Shown: piece by piece, positions 37,435 through 48,947 of the stretch
Numbering within the stretch: position 1 is the first letter of the stretch
Layout: each line of letters begins with the position of its first letter
NCBI GenBank assembly: GCA_037447655.1
Contig: JBBHKE010000095.1
Span: 1 to 64,000 of the forward strand
Direction of reading: 5' to 3'
From: Zygnema cylindricum
Lineage: Eukaryota; Streptophyta; Zygnematophyceae; Zygnematales; Zygnemataceae
Length of the DNA: 64,000 nucleotides
The notes under the pieces: generated by a model
The model's input: only the letters and a program-made list of their open reading frames with translations
What the model was told of the DNA's origin: nothing
The model's database searches: none
Translations under genes and position numbers: made by a program

Positions 37435-38971
37435 TTGTTCAAATGTCGAAGGAAAGCAAAGTAAGACATTACTTGCTAAGATGTTTTTATGTTGTATTCA
37501 TATTTGTTTATTTGTTTACTCCTGTGTTGTCATGTTGTACATCGAGACATTTGATTAAGTAACTTGAATCGTATCTATACCGAATTCATGTTTTGATTGG
37601 ACCAAATTGTTATTCTTATCTTGTTCCCGTATGTCTTTTACAGGATTTTATGAGAGGAAATGGTAAGGCACAAGGCAATCTTTTCATGTTGGGGGATTGT
37701 TTTAAGAAACTGTGAAGATTTAGGGGTGGGGCGGTACTGTTCATGGTGCACATAAGTGATAACAACTTGTTCACAGGTAGCTATTAGAACTCTGTATTTG
37801 AGTCTCATTTTATAGCTCGTTTAGTCGAGCAGTGTTGTAAACATTGGGATGTAATCATGAAGGATTTTACCAATTGTTTCCCAGATTCAAAAAAAGGGCA
37901 GTTGTGAGATAATGTTAAGACGGACATACGTGGCTCATTTATGTTTTTTTTTTTTCTGCCTGTTTTATAAGTAATGATGTTAGGTGGTTGATCTGAGTTT
38001 AGACTGAGGTATGTTTTTGACTGACAATCTGGCTTATGGTGATCCCTTGCTTCTGATGCATGTAATATAATCAGACTGACATATAAATGGCTGTTTTCTT
38101 CGTATTATTTGGTAATTTCACTTTCTTGGGGCAGTGGAGAATGTTGCTGGTAGTTAGAGAATTGATGGATGTTTGAGGAATGTGGAAAAAAACTTGCGAT
38201 TCAGTGCAACTTCTCCCCATGTAATTACTGCTGAAAGACATTTGTGTTTCTCAACCTGAATTTCCATCCAGGTCATGTGAAGCAATTGTGACATGGCAAC
38301 CTTCATTTATCCTAGATTCAGGGCGATTTCAAGTATATTATTAAATCTTGTTGTAGGGCTACGATGAAATTCGCCACCCCGCTTTGCTGCAAAGTGTGGA
38401 AATTGTGTAATATGAAATATTCTATTTCTCAATCATGAAAACAACAATTAACTGAATTCAGTGCGAAACTTCCTCAGAAGACGGTAAAAGTGTAATAGTT
38501 AGAATGAAAAGCCACATGTTATTGAAACCAAGTGTTATAAAATTCACAAAGAACCTGAGATAATCACTTGCACCCTAAGAAACACAATAGAGAAGTACAA
38601 ACAATAAAAAATTACAAGTGGACAGCTCTGGCAAAACGCTGCAGCCTGTCAACTCTCTAGTACCCTCACATATATTTTTAGCTGACATGCAGAATTATCC
38701 AATATACAGCAAATTCAAAATCTTGGTGTACAGGCCAGAAAACGATTAACACATCAGCCAATATAGAACATAAATCAATAGACCAGGCCAACAATACTGG
38801 AGCATTTTGGTTAGCTCAGGCCCAACGTCATATTTACTAGAGCAAAAATAATTTAACAATTACAACTTCGATCTTCGAAGATTAAGAGTGAACTGCACCG
38901 CAGATTTAACAGCAGTGTTAAACAACACTTGAATGAGAAATTCTAACTCTGAGTCCATCCCACCTTAAATA
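37435..38971. other. Convergent 3' intergenic region
   Basis: Between the stop of ubiquilin (+) and the stop of the CofD gene (-). T-rich near the left end and A-rich near the right, as expected for opposed 3' UTRs. No gene seen. Confidence 0.5.
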
Positions 38972-41900
38972 CTATGTCCCTTCTACAAGTTGTTCCAGAG
39001 CAGCTATAAGTGCTTTGCCCTCAAATAAAGCTCCATCTCCATCACGAATCGAATCCACAAAGACCTGCCAGAAACCAGAGCACCTTTCAGATACACAATG
39101 AATCGTGATTGAAGTAAATAAGTCATAAATTGGGGTTATATACGTGTTAATAATTATTAGAGTGGGGTTCATATGTGTTATCAATTCTACTTGAGTCCAA
39201 ATGATTTGGCTGTGGCTGATTTTGAACCTTTCAAAGAATGTGTTGAGGAAAAAGCAGTTAGTAAAATTAACACTATCTTGTGGTCAGCGGGAAAAAAAAC
39301 TGGCACTGCATTACTGTTATTAACGCCAATAGCAATTCTGTGTGCTTTCCTATATGTCCATTGTTTGTACACCATTTTTGTACCTGTAACAGAGTAAAAA
39401 ATGACAGCCGGGCCGTGCATGGTAATGAAGCGACTCCTACTAAAAAAACAAAAAATCAAGCTAACTGAAACTGACCAGTTTTGCCACTCCAAGTTGCTGC
39501 AATCGCTCGTAATCAACTGAAATGTTGCCACCTTTTGGGGCTACAATTGCTGTCACATAGGCTGAGGGCTGCATAGGAAAAAAGTAAAAGAAAATAGTTA
39601 GAAGCACAGCGAAGTGTTTATCATTCTATTACATCATTATATTCTACTAAATTCAATTACATTCTATTATATTCTATTATACTATATTCACATTATAAAT
39701 CTGCTTGAGTATCACCAACTCTCGGTATTACTAGCACCTGGCATAACTATACAGGAAAGGCTTCAAAGAACCACAGAAAGCAAGACCTTGAAGATCCTTT
39801 CCCACATCATAAAGTGGAAGACTAAACAAATCAACCTCATAGCGTACTAGTGTGCCTGGATTTTTCAAAGAGCTTCCACCTAGCCCTGGTTCTTTTGAGC
39901 ATTGAAAGTGTATTCTTTCGCATTACAAACAGATACAAACCGGTGTGGAATAGGATCGGTGAAGTATTCAAGGTTCCATCAAAATCAAGACGGCAGTGTG
40001 TTATTCCATTTTTTTGGGTGGTGTGTTATACCATTTTCGTCCAGAAAACGACAAAACATTTCCGGTTTTGCCGACTGTTATTCGGCTCTTACCACGTGGT
40101 GAAGGCGACTTCGTGGATCTTCTCCGTAATGTCGATTAAGACACTCGCAAAGCGCCATAACAAAATCAGACGCAAGCATGCCATCCGTTTCTCTATCATG
40201 CATTCCATTGAGAAGAAGAATCTGCCATCCCACAAGTACCTCCTTATCCCATGTAAACTGTCAGCATAACCTTTTAATTTACATTTGTTTTATTTTCTAA
40301 TTCTCTTTTGTAAATCTTCAATACTATTACAATTGTATCTAATATTATCGGATCCTAACTGCTTATTCATAGTATGGACTCAGTTTAATTTATCACCTTT
40401 AAAAAGAAAATCACTAAATTTGATAAGTCTTTGTTCTGTAAAATTAATAGGATTACCAGTAATTCTTTTTATAGATTTTTTTGCAAAATCAATGTTTTTC
40501 AAATTCCTATCTTTACAATTACTTTTAAAACCTCTTTTAGCAGCTTTTAAAATTTTCAATTTATCAACTGTATTATCATCTCCTAAACCATTATCAATGG
40601 TTTCTATTACTTCTATGTCATTACTGTCTTTTAAAGTGAAAGAAAAATAATCCCTTTCTTTAATAATAAAAAAATATACATTAGTATAGTCGCACTCCCA
40701 TTCTATTTTATGTAAAATAAAATTTAATTTATTAAAAGGTGTTTGTATATTAGCAAAAGGTATAAAAGTACCAGTATCACAAACAATACTATCTTACCAT
40801 TCCACGCATCAAAGTTTTAGTCGTCCAGTGTCTAGCTAGTCTCCCCTCTTAGCTAGACATTGGATAAAGTGACCGCTTGCTTCAAAACACATAATCGGAC
40901 GGTCGACATTGTCACCCAAGGGTTTGGAGAATCTTGACGAATCTCCAGTAATCATGTTTTATAAATAAAAAAAAGCAGCACGGCCATGTAAAAAGCAGTA
41001 CGGCCATGTAAAAAGATGAGCTGGAGCTGTACGAAAATGCATTTTTTCCAGTAATGAACCTCATTTTTCGCCTGATGGAGGTTAACCATTAGGCGGTCTC
41101 AGTAAATGTACAGACTTTTACTTGTTGTCGTGTCTTAGGCAGCCTCGGTAAATGTACGAACTATTACTAGTAGTCGTGTCTTCCATTATGTCGGGCAGAC
41201 TTTTACTTGTTGTCGTGTCTTAGGCAGCCTCGGTAAATGTACGAACTATTACTAGTAGTCGTGTCTTCCATTATGTCGGGTTAGGGTGAAGTTCCATCAG
41301 GCGAAAAGTGGGGTAGTTTAAAAAAATCCGCGACCCTCCCTAACAAATCGTACCGCCTATTTTGTTTTTATACGAAAAACTACATTAAAGAGAATCTTGT
41401 CGATACTCTCCAAAGGTCTTGGAGGTAATGCTGGCCGTCGGATGTTCATCTACGAGGAGTTCGTTTCATTCTTTTTTGTAACTGTCAACCCACTTCGAGG
41501 AGGTAGGTTGGCAGATACAAAAAAAAAAAAACCGTGACACGCTGGATGATTAAGCTACGTGTCATGATGGAAAACCAACGAAAAATCTTAAGATTTGCAC
41601 ATGACACGCCATTTCCAAAATACAACCGAAAATAAAAACGAAATTTCGTAACATTCCCTCGTCACGCTATTTTCGGTAACTTTTGTTCGTCACACTATTT
41701 CTCTCAAAGGACTTTCGTTATGTTCACAAACTGAAACCCTAAAAAATAAGCTGCGTCTGCAAAATGTATAAAAGTTTTGTCGTATGATTACTTCGTACGC
41801 AGGTACATGGTACGCAAGTCAAGATTTGAAGTTAAGTTTGTCGGTGCTAAAAATCTGAAAGATATTCAATATCGGATCGTAGTTTGCGTGGCGCCAGTCA

Positions 41901-44900
41901 ATCTAAAACACGTGGCTTACAGACTCTACGTGACGGTCGACCCGGTCTGTAGAGTTTGCCGTACAATTACAGAAACGTATGATGGAACTTCACCTTTATA
42001 AACGAACGAAAAACGTACAAGCGTAGAATTATCAATGAATGAGAAAAATGAGCGTCGTTGCGCGATCAACTCAAACAACACTATTTACGAATCAGCATTT
42101 CCACATTGACAGCAACATCGACATTTATTCATAAATTATTAACATCACGTACTATAGCGACATTGACATTTATTCATAACTTTTTAACACCAAGCACAAT
42201 AAGCACCATCTACAGGGGAGAATATAGACACGGGTAAGCCTTTTTCTTTCCATACGGCAAAAATGTCATATCAATTTTGCATAATGAAGATTTACTACCA
42301 ATACAAGGTAGTTAACAAATGGGTTCCATATGGTTTGGTGATACCCAAGTTGTAGATAATAATGTATTGTGATTTATTTATAAATATTGATTTAGCTATA
42401 GATATATTTAAATTAATGAGGTTTTAGATGCAATTCAACAATAAGGGTTAATGTCTGCAAATCGAAGTAGGTTTAAGGTAAAACACTTTATTATGTGTTT
42501 CACTCCATCTTTTTCACTCTTTTTTTTTCTTTTTCTTTCAACAGATATTGAATATAATCGATAGAAAATTTGATTCAAGGGGTGAGTTACTACGTACGAT
42601 ATGGAATTTACATCGTGTCAGTTATACAGTCCCTAACCAATAAACTTGATGACAAAAAAACAGAAGGCTCAAAAAATGGTTCAACGTATTTCCGCCCCAC
42701 AAGCCCGCATTTGAGGTTTATTAACTGACTGAGAAAATCTCGATCTGTAAGGTAAACTCTCTCACCTTTGGACAGTTCCGTTCAGATATGGCCTCTCCCA
42801 CTCCACGTAATACCTTCATGAAAAAGTTATTCCCCCCAAAAAACAGACAAATCGCATATATGACATAAAAGACAATTAAAGGCAATTAGAATGACGGAAA
42901 GTAAATTCTCTCCCATATGCAAAGACACAAACTAACAATACACATATACGAAAGAAGTATTTTTTTCTCAACTACCGATATCCTTATGCATAACGTGATG
43001 CATTTTTAAACAGCCATGTTGCGAAACAGCTTATAAAAGCAGAAAGCTTATCATACATACCAGTGAAGGGCAAATGGATGTATATAATGAACCCATTCCA
43101 TAAATGATGGCATTCACGGTCCTAAGTTGTTCCAAAACATGTGGATTCACTTGAGGATATACCTGCAAAAACACACACATATAAGATCCTTCTTACATAT
43201 TTTAAAAAACGGAAAGCAAACATAAACAAAAAAAAAATGCAAGACACAGAACTAAAAAGTGAAGGCAGCCTCGCTACAGTGTACATCCACAATACTATGT
43301 CTAATTGAGAAACCGGGGCTCAATGACTTTTAAAGCAGGAAAACGATGTTTTTACCAATAAGAATAGCAATCATTAAAACATTTGTGAATGGGAATAAAT
43401 CTTTTGATTACCTCATGCATATAGCTGGTCCCTTCACTAGAGATGTAGAAAAGCCGCTTTATGGGCGATGGGAGAGGAGGACATCCAGTCTACAAAATCC
43501 CAAAAACAAAACAGCTTAACAATGTTCAGTTATTTCTGCACCAATAATCTACAAAAGGAATCAACCGTAGAAACTAAAAAAGCATCCTGTCTGGATTATG
43601 GACACGACAAGTAAGAAAAATGTTTTCCCAGCGAGAAAATTATACTCCCAGGCCCCAAAAAGATTCCCTGGAACTCTGAAATAAAACGCACTCCAGAGAT
43701 GGTTTTGCACTCTCTGACATCCCATAGACTCTGCTTAAAAAGCCCAATGCAGGTAATTTACATATCCTTATCTGTCCTCTGTCCATCGCCATCAAAGTTA
43801 ATCACTATAATTTGAGTGCGTGTTTTTCTGACAAAATCATAAACTAGTGTTTATAGCAAAATTTAGTTTAAGTGGCCCACAATGAGCCACGCGATAAAAT
43901 ATATTTTAGTGTAGACAATTCTAATAAAATTTTAATGATAATTATTCTCACTGACTCACTGACTATAATGGCGATGGGCAGTGTACCTTATTTACAGATC
44001 GAGAATGAAGCATAGGGCTTTGCTCTACCGTGGGATGAGAGATTTCATGCTGTCCTCGAATAATAGTGCCATCCTGCCAAAGTCGCGCCCCGCAGCTTCA
44101 CCTCGTTCAGAGCATCTCAGGCTCCTACCTTCACCCCCTCAATTTGCAGCCATCATCCATATAGTCTTCTAATCTACCACTCTCACTCCCAAAAATCAAC
44201 CACATTTTTAGGAGTATCACACTATCGAAGATTCCTCACGCTTTGTGAGTACACCGTGAATAATGGTCCACTTTCTACAGTTTTAAGAGTACCATCATCC
44301 ATGTAGTTTCTTAATGGATCACTTTCACATGCACAATCAACCCACTTATATAGGGAGATCGCACTATCGGAAATTGTAATTCATGTTTTCCAAGTAAAAC
44401 GTGAAAAATCATACACTTTCAACAGTTTTAAGAGTACTTTTGCGTACAATTATTCCAAAAAACATGTACGATTACTCACAAAACATGTGCAATTTTCCAT
44501 AAAGTGATTAACCTTTATTCCATAAAGTGATTACTCACACAAATCACTTTTTCTCACACCCGCAGAATGGTCACTTTTGCAGTTCTGAAAATTTAAACAG
44601 AAGCATGTATTTTTTTGCATTGATGACTTAAGTTCAGATAATAAGTAAGTTTAAAGCTTTCTCCTTGGTTGTTAAGAAAAGCCCAGAACAGCCTCGTGAG
44701 CAGTTACTAGGGTCACAAAAACACAACCCTAAGGTAACACATGGCTAGATATCCAAAGAAGGACAAAAAAAAGTCAAACAGATTCATTTCACTAACCTTA
44801 ACAGAAACGTATGGCAAAGGTGATGAGTCAACCAAACAAAAACAAAGATGAATTTGTGTTTTTTCCTACATCCGGTTTGTAGACTATACCTGAAGCTCAG

Positions 44901-47617
44901 CACCAAGGGTCAGGCGATCATTGGTGCAGATACAGGGCAATACGAGGCTTTCTGGGGGAATATGTGAGACTCGTGAAAAGAGAAATATGGCTGCATCCAA
45001 TGATCTAAAAAAGGTACGGGCACCAGCAAAGAAGAAGTTTCCAACACTGCAAAAAGGGGAAAACTTTGAGGGATGTTATTTGAAAATAGAGAGGTCCATT
45101 CAGGTAAACAACAGAAAGACCTGCATCTATGTGGAACATGAACTAAAGCCCACATGGAACAAAAATGTTGAACCATGTTCAACCATTGAACAAATTAAAT
45201 GTAGGAAACACAAACTAGGCTCTCGCTTAATACTAGATTGCCAAAAAAATTGAAAAAGTACGATGAGTGAATAAGTTCCCATTGAATCACCAAGCTGCGT
45301 CAAACTCTTATCGCTGAAAGTCTTAAACTTTTGCACTACATTTATGGGAAGAAACAGGTACACTAAATTAAGCATGGAAAAATAGAAGACTTTATTTCTT
45401 ACCTTCCATTCTCAAACGCAAATTTTGCAGATGCATGACAGAGAATCTGCGTGATACCAGAACATATAAGCTGGAATTAGTGTAAGTTCAATCATCTACC
45501 ACAAAATCGCAATGCAACAAGAATAAACGCCAAATTCCAAAAAGCAAAACCAGAAAGTGTACCACATTTTCAGTCTTCATGCTCTACCATTTAATAACCC
45601 GTGAAGAATTTTTTCACAAGCCGATATTCGCACCGGACTTACTTTTCAGATGTATTAAAATGTGAAATTGAAATATGAAAGACACACCTGATGCTGAAAG
45701 TGAACTAGAAATGCCCGGATGGTATCCTTGTAAGGTTCAGAGACGCTCTCCCAAAGGTCATGATCACCCTCTACTATGGAAAGCCTGCTCTTCAACACAG
45801 ACATCACCCACAAATAAAAATATATAAACACTAATATGGAAAATGTAAATATCAAAGATGGAAATGAACACCGATATGACTGCACAATTACAAATAAATG
45901 TTACATAAGAGTCGTACTGTAAAGAGCTTGATAACAAATAGAAGAGTTGTGAGTTGCATCTCCTTAGCCAATAATCGCCGTGAATGTAAAAATAGCAGAT
46001 AATGCTATACCAGACAGAGGCTGTGTCGAAAACTAGCCTACCAAACTTCAAAGTTTTAAGTCCTAAGATCAATCCATTTTAACACACTTGTTGTGATAGG
46101 CAGAGAGATTCAAACAAAGGAACAATTGCTAAAAAACAGCAAACACAAAAACAATCGCCGTTTTTTCCGACACCAACAACGCCGCAAACCAAAAAATGAA
46201 ATAAATTTAGGCCTATAGTAGCTTGAAGAATGGGTGTGACTTATACCACTCAGACTTAGCCTCTTGAGCATTTGAAGGGAGTCGGTGACCTAGAAGCTGT
46301 TTTACTGCTAAAGCTTCTGCTGTGCTCCCATCAGAAAGACGCAAGCAGCGGGATCTTATGTCTCCAATAGCAGGTCCACCTGCAATTGCACGACCCATAC
46401 ATGAAGCAAATTTGCATCCAACATCTGATGAATTATAGAATTGTATGAATAGAACCACCAATCGGGACAGCCATCTTACTGCAATGACCTTGCAAACACA
46501 GGGGTGTAAGTTGAGAGTTGCTTCACAAGGTGAAAGACCTGAAAATCTAACCAAGTAAATTATGGGAAAACCTTACCAAGTAAGTTGTGAGGAAATATTA
46601 CCAAGGTCGTGATAAAATTACCAAGTAAGTTATGAGGAACCTTACAAAGTAGGTTAAAAGGAAATATTACCAAGTAGACCAAGTTGGTTGTGAAGAAACC
46701 TTACCATGTAAGTTGTCAGGACACCTTAGAAAGTAGCTTGGGAGGAAATTTTATCAAAGTGGGTTGTTAACACAACTTACTTGAGAGGAAATCAATTTGT
46801 AAGGTAAATTTACTGAGTAAGCTGTGAGGACATCCTACAAGGTTATGAGGAAATCTTACCAAGTTGTGAGGAAATCTTGCCAAGTTGTGAGGAAACGTAC
46901 AAAGTAAATATGAGAAAATCTTACAGAATAAAATTGTGAGGAAATCTTACACAAAGTGATTTGTGAGAAAATAATACAAATTAGGTTGTGAGGAAATCTT
47001 ACCAAAGTAAGTTGAGAGGGAATCTTACCACAGAAGTTATGAGAAATTCTTTTTGAGTAAGTTGTGAAGAAATTCTACCAAGCAAGTTGTGAGGAGATCT
47101 TCCCAAACTTACAAGGAAATCTTACCAGGTATGTTGTAAATAAATCTTACCTGTGACGAAATCTTACCAAGTAAGTTATGAGGAAAACTTGCCAAAGGAA
47201 AACTTATTGCGCTGTGAGAAAGTCTTAACAGGTGAGTTGTGAGCAAATCTTACCAAAATAAGTTGTGAAGACATCTTACTTGTTAGGACACTTTACCAGG
47301 TACGTTGTGAGGAAACCTTACCGAAGCAATTAGTGAGAACAGCTTTCTTGTGAAGGAATCTTAGAAAGTAAGTCGTGAAGAAACTTTACCAAGTAAGTTG
47401 CAAGGAAATCTTCCCAATGTAAATTATGACTTCTCGATGTAAATTGTGACTTCTCAATGTAAATTGTGACTTCCCAATGTAAGTTGTGAGAAGATCTTAC
47501 CAAGTACTCTGACAATCTCAGCTGTGCTGCCGCCATCATCAGAGACAGGCAGTACATGAGCCACCTTTGTTGTAAAAGTTTTCAATTCTTCCACCACTCC
47601 ATTAAATGCAGTTCCAC
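38972..47617 (-). CDS. MEE18: CofD/UPF0052 (YvcK-like) protein, MEE18-like; 12 visible exons, 5' end missing
   Basis: Visible exons (minus): 47617-47501, 46379-46241, 45784-45688, 45446-45403, 45046-44890, 44073-43996, 43489-43412, 43162-43061, 42813-42766, 40221-40093, 39568-39476, 39064-38972. They give about 391 codons in one phase. Family landmarks in order: GGTAFNGVVEELK, VLPVSDDGGSTAEIVRVLGG, GDIRSRCLRLSDGSTAEALA, LLGHRLP, NFFFAGAR, DGTIIRGQHEISHPT, IIYGMGSLYTSICPSL and ILLLNGMHDRETDG. Bacterial relatives are CofD (a 2-phospho-lactate transferase of F420 synthesis) and YvcK (binds UDP-GlcNAc). The role of the plant protein is unsettled. The first exon or exons, before the GG of the glycine loop, are absent; a 10-N gap at 47687 lies 70 bp upstream. 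Introns contain a 2.5-kb transposon-laden insert (40222-42765), a MITE next to a donor, and a satellite array. Confidence 0.9.
39190..39340 (+). repeat. Dispersed repeat of unknown type (copy 2, in CofD last intron)
   Basis: Plus-strand partner of 36700-36890 (minus). It has a plus-strand frame reading EPFKECVEEKAVSKINTI, ending in a hydrophobic stretch, but no gene context. It may be a worn transposon fragment. Confidence 0.35.
40290..40793 (-). pseudogene. AT-rich open reading frame of foreign character, 167 codons with one internal TGA
   Basis: On the minus strand the frame is open for 137 codons (40793-40383), meets TGA at 40382-40380, then runs 29 more codons to TAA at 40292-40290. It has no initial ATG and starts directly after a TAA. 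The inferred protein is rich in Lys, Asn, Ile, Asp and Phe, for example KIEWECDYTNVYFFIIKERD and KRGFKSNCKDRNLKNIDFAK, with A/T in most third positions. The block is far more AT-rich than its neighbours and has sharp edges near 40270 and 40795. It lies within the 2.5-kb CofD intron, 69 bases upstream of the exon at 40221. I do not recognise the family. Organelle, plasmid or virus-like origin is possible. If TGA were Trp, as in some organelle codes, the frame would be uninterrupted. Confidence 0.45.
41111..41280 (+). repeat. Perfect 85-bp tandem duplication
   Basis: Copy 1 (41111-41195) and copy 2 (41196-41280) are identical, starting CAGACTTTTACTTGTTGTCG and ending TATGTCGGG. They abut the family-D element. 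Identity shows a recent event. Confidence 0.95.
41284..41994 (+). mobile_element. MITE family D, copy D1 (about 711 bp) in the CofD intron
   Basis: Starts GGGTGAAGTTCCATCAGGCG and ends with the inverted TGATGGAACTTCACC. TTA precedes the left end. The same element occurs at 52773-53506 and partly at 47830-48087. An inverted piece of its left end (TTTTTCGCCTGATGGAGG) lies at about 41066, suggesting an earlier related insertion. A short plus-strand frame from 41777 (SYDYFVRRYMVRKS...) recurs in the other copies. Confidence 0.7.
41995..42765. other. Remainder of the 2.5-kb CofD intron
   Basis: AT-rich intron sequence between element D1 and the exon at 42813-42766. No exon or repeat is recognised. 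Confidence 0.5.
43777..43983. mobile_element. MITE family E (about 207 bp) next to a CofD splice donor
   Basis: Left end CTCTGTCCATCGCCAT and right end, inverted, ATGGCGATGGGCAGTG followed by TA. The TA at the right border is 12 bases from the exon that ends at 43996. The interior carries AT-rich subterminal repeats. A related left end, CACTCTGTCCATCGCTGCC, lies near 21996. Confidence 0.6.
44152..44438. repeat. Diverged tandem duplication of about 145 bp in a CofD intron
   Basis: Both units start CATCCATRTAGT and end ACAGTTTTAAGAGTAC (44152-44293 and 44298-44438). They share CACTATCGRA and other words but have drifted to perhaps two-thirds identity. Confidence 0.6.
46545..47500 (-). repeat. 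Satellite of about 40 units of 24-26 bp built on a splice-donor-like motif
   Basis: Plus-strand consensus AAGTAAGTTGTGAGGAAATC followed by TTACC. On the minus (sense) strand each unit reads GGTAAGATTTCCTCACAACT, so it carries a 5' splice-site-like GGTAAG. The array fills almost the whole intron between the exons ending at 47501 and starting at 46379. The genuine donor of the exon at 47501 (TTG followed by GTAAGATCTTCTCACAAC) belongs to the first unit. Units vary widely, so the array is old. Confidence 0.85.
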
Positions 47618-47686
47618 CTGCTAAAGACAAATCCTCTTTAACCAGAACTTAAAACAAGGAAAAGAAAAAAAACTCTGCAATGGAAA

Positions 47687-47696
47687 NNNNNNNNNN
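47687..47696. other. Assembly gap (10 N)
   Basis: Ten N bases of unknown true length. Left of it is the CofD gene; right of it is repeat DNA of families D and B. The first exon or exons of the CofD gene are not found on either side. Confidence 0.99.
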
Positions 47697-47829
47697 CTGA
47701 CCGTGGTGCGTTCGATGCTAGGCTATAACTTATAGAAAGTCTAAAAATCGTGGCTGTTTGAATTGAAGTTTAGAACTGAACGCATGGTACATGGACGCAT
47801 GCTTCATTAGTATGCTGTTTTGAAAATAT

Positions 47830-48087
47830 GTAAAACGTCTGCAATGTATAAAAGTATTGTCGTATGATTACTTCGTACGCAGGTACATGGTACGCAAGTC
47901 AAGATTTGAAGTTAAGTTTGTCGGTGCTAAAAATCTGAAAGATATTCAATATCGGATCGTAGCTTGCGTGGTGCCAGTCAATTAAGAACACGTGGCTTAC
48001 AAAATCTACGTGATGGAACTTTGACTCAATCAACCCGTTCTGTATAATTTACCATACAATTACAGAAACGTATGATGGAACTTCACC
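47830..48087 (+). mobile_element. Truncated MITE family D copy (D3)
   Basis: Matches the right third of copies D1 and D2 (TACTTCGTACGCAGGTACATGG and onward in pieces) and ends GATGGAACTTCACC. The left part is absent or lost at the assembly gap. A shorter version of the SYDYFVRRYMVRKS frame is present. Confidence 0.6.
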
Positions 48088-48094
48088 GTTAATA

Positions 48095-48680
48095 CACAGC
48101 GAATCGTAATTAGAGAATGAAAAAATTAGAGTAAAAAAACAAGAAAAAGTAATTATAGTTATGAACGCTAATTTAGGTGATATAACTTTTTCACAGAGGA
48201 AGTTTACTCTAATTTATTTAAGTACTCTATATTGGGTTATGGCGGCAATAATTATCCGCGCTGTAATTATGAACACTAAATTATGAATACGTACAAATAC
48301 TATCAGTCCGTACAGTTTCATGTCATTATAATGTTAGTACTATTTGTGGCGCCGAATGTAAGCTACATCGGACCACCGTCCGAGGTTTCATGTAAATTAT
48401 GCACAGTTGCATAATTAGAAATCAACATTTATGAACAAATGAATCACGCTTGTAATTCGAATGAAAACGGCATTTCCGTTACGTTGTTTGGATTTTTATA
48501 TGACAAAAGTATTTTTGAACTCTAATAATGTCGCACTTTGGGGGTTATATTAGAGTCATTCTACTTTAATAAGGTGTCTTAACTCTAATAAAGTTGCGTT
48601 CAGACAACAAAGTTGGAAAATGAACACGTATTACATTTTAGTTTTACTCTAAATGGATCGCAATTTGAAGATATCTTAAC
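48095..48680 (-). mobile_element. MITE family B copy B2, inverted, right border uncertain
   Basis: Starts CACAGCGAATCGTAATTAGA after TA and follows the reverse complement of copy B1 (AGTTTACTCTAATTTATTTA, AGTACTCTA, and so on). TTTACTCTAAATGGATCGC at about 48650-48668 may be the worn other end. 48680-48947 holds nothing recognised. Confidence 0.5.
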
Positions 48681-48947
48681 GAATCGACGTAACGTGACAT
48701 ATTATTGGACGACAACAATTACACTTGGCCAATTTACTAACCGTATAAACGTCATGCATGCAAAACAACGATAATACACAAACCGTCCATTTGGACTCTT
48801 TTGTAGGAGAATTCCGTACATTGAATAAGCTACATCGTTTTTCACAACTCTTTCGTAGAATTTTTCAGCGGCAATTTTTACAAATTCCCGCTTCGTTTTT
48901 GAGTTTTTTAAAAAGGTGAGATTTGAAATTTAAAACCGTACAACTAA

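Noticed and set aside
39187-39531. 114-codon minus frame over the CofD exon at 39568-39476
   Set aside because: It is a read-through of the exon into intron sequence; the family alignment continues in the exon at 39064 instead.
40285-40650. 121-codon hydrophobic plus-strand frame
   Set aside because: It is the mirror of the Lys/Asn/Asp-rich minus-strand frame; strings of Leu, Ile and Phe are expected as an antisense shadow.
46545-47500. CRISPR-like regular repeats
   Set aside because: Units are contiguous and degenerate without unique spacers, inside an intron of a spliced eukaryotic gene.
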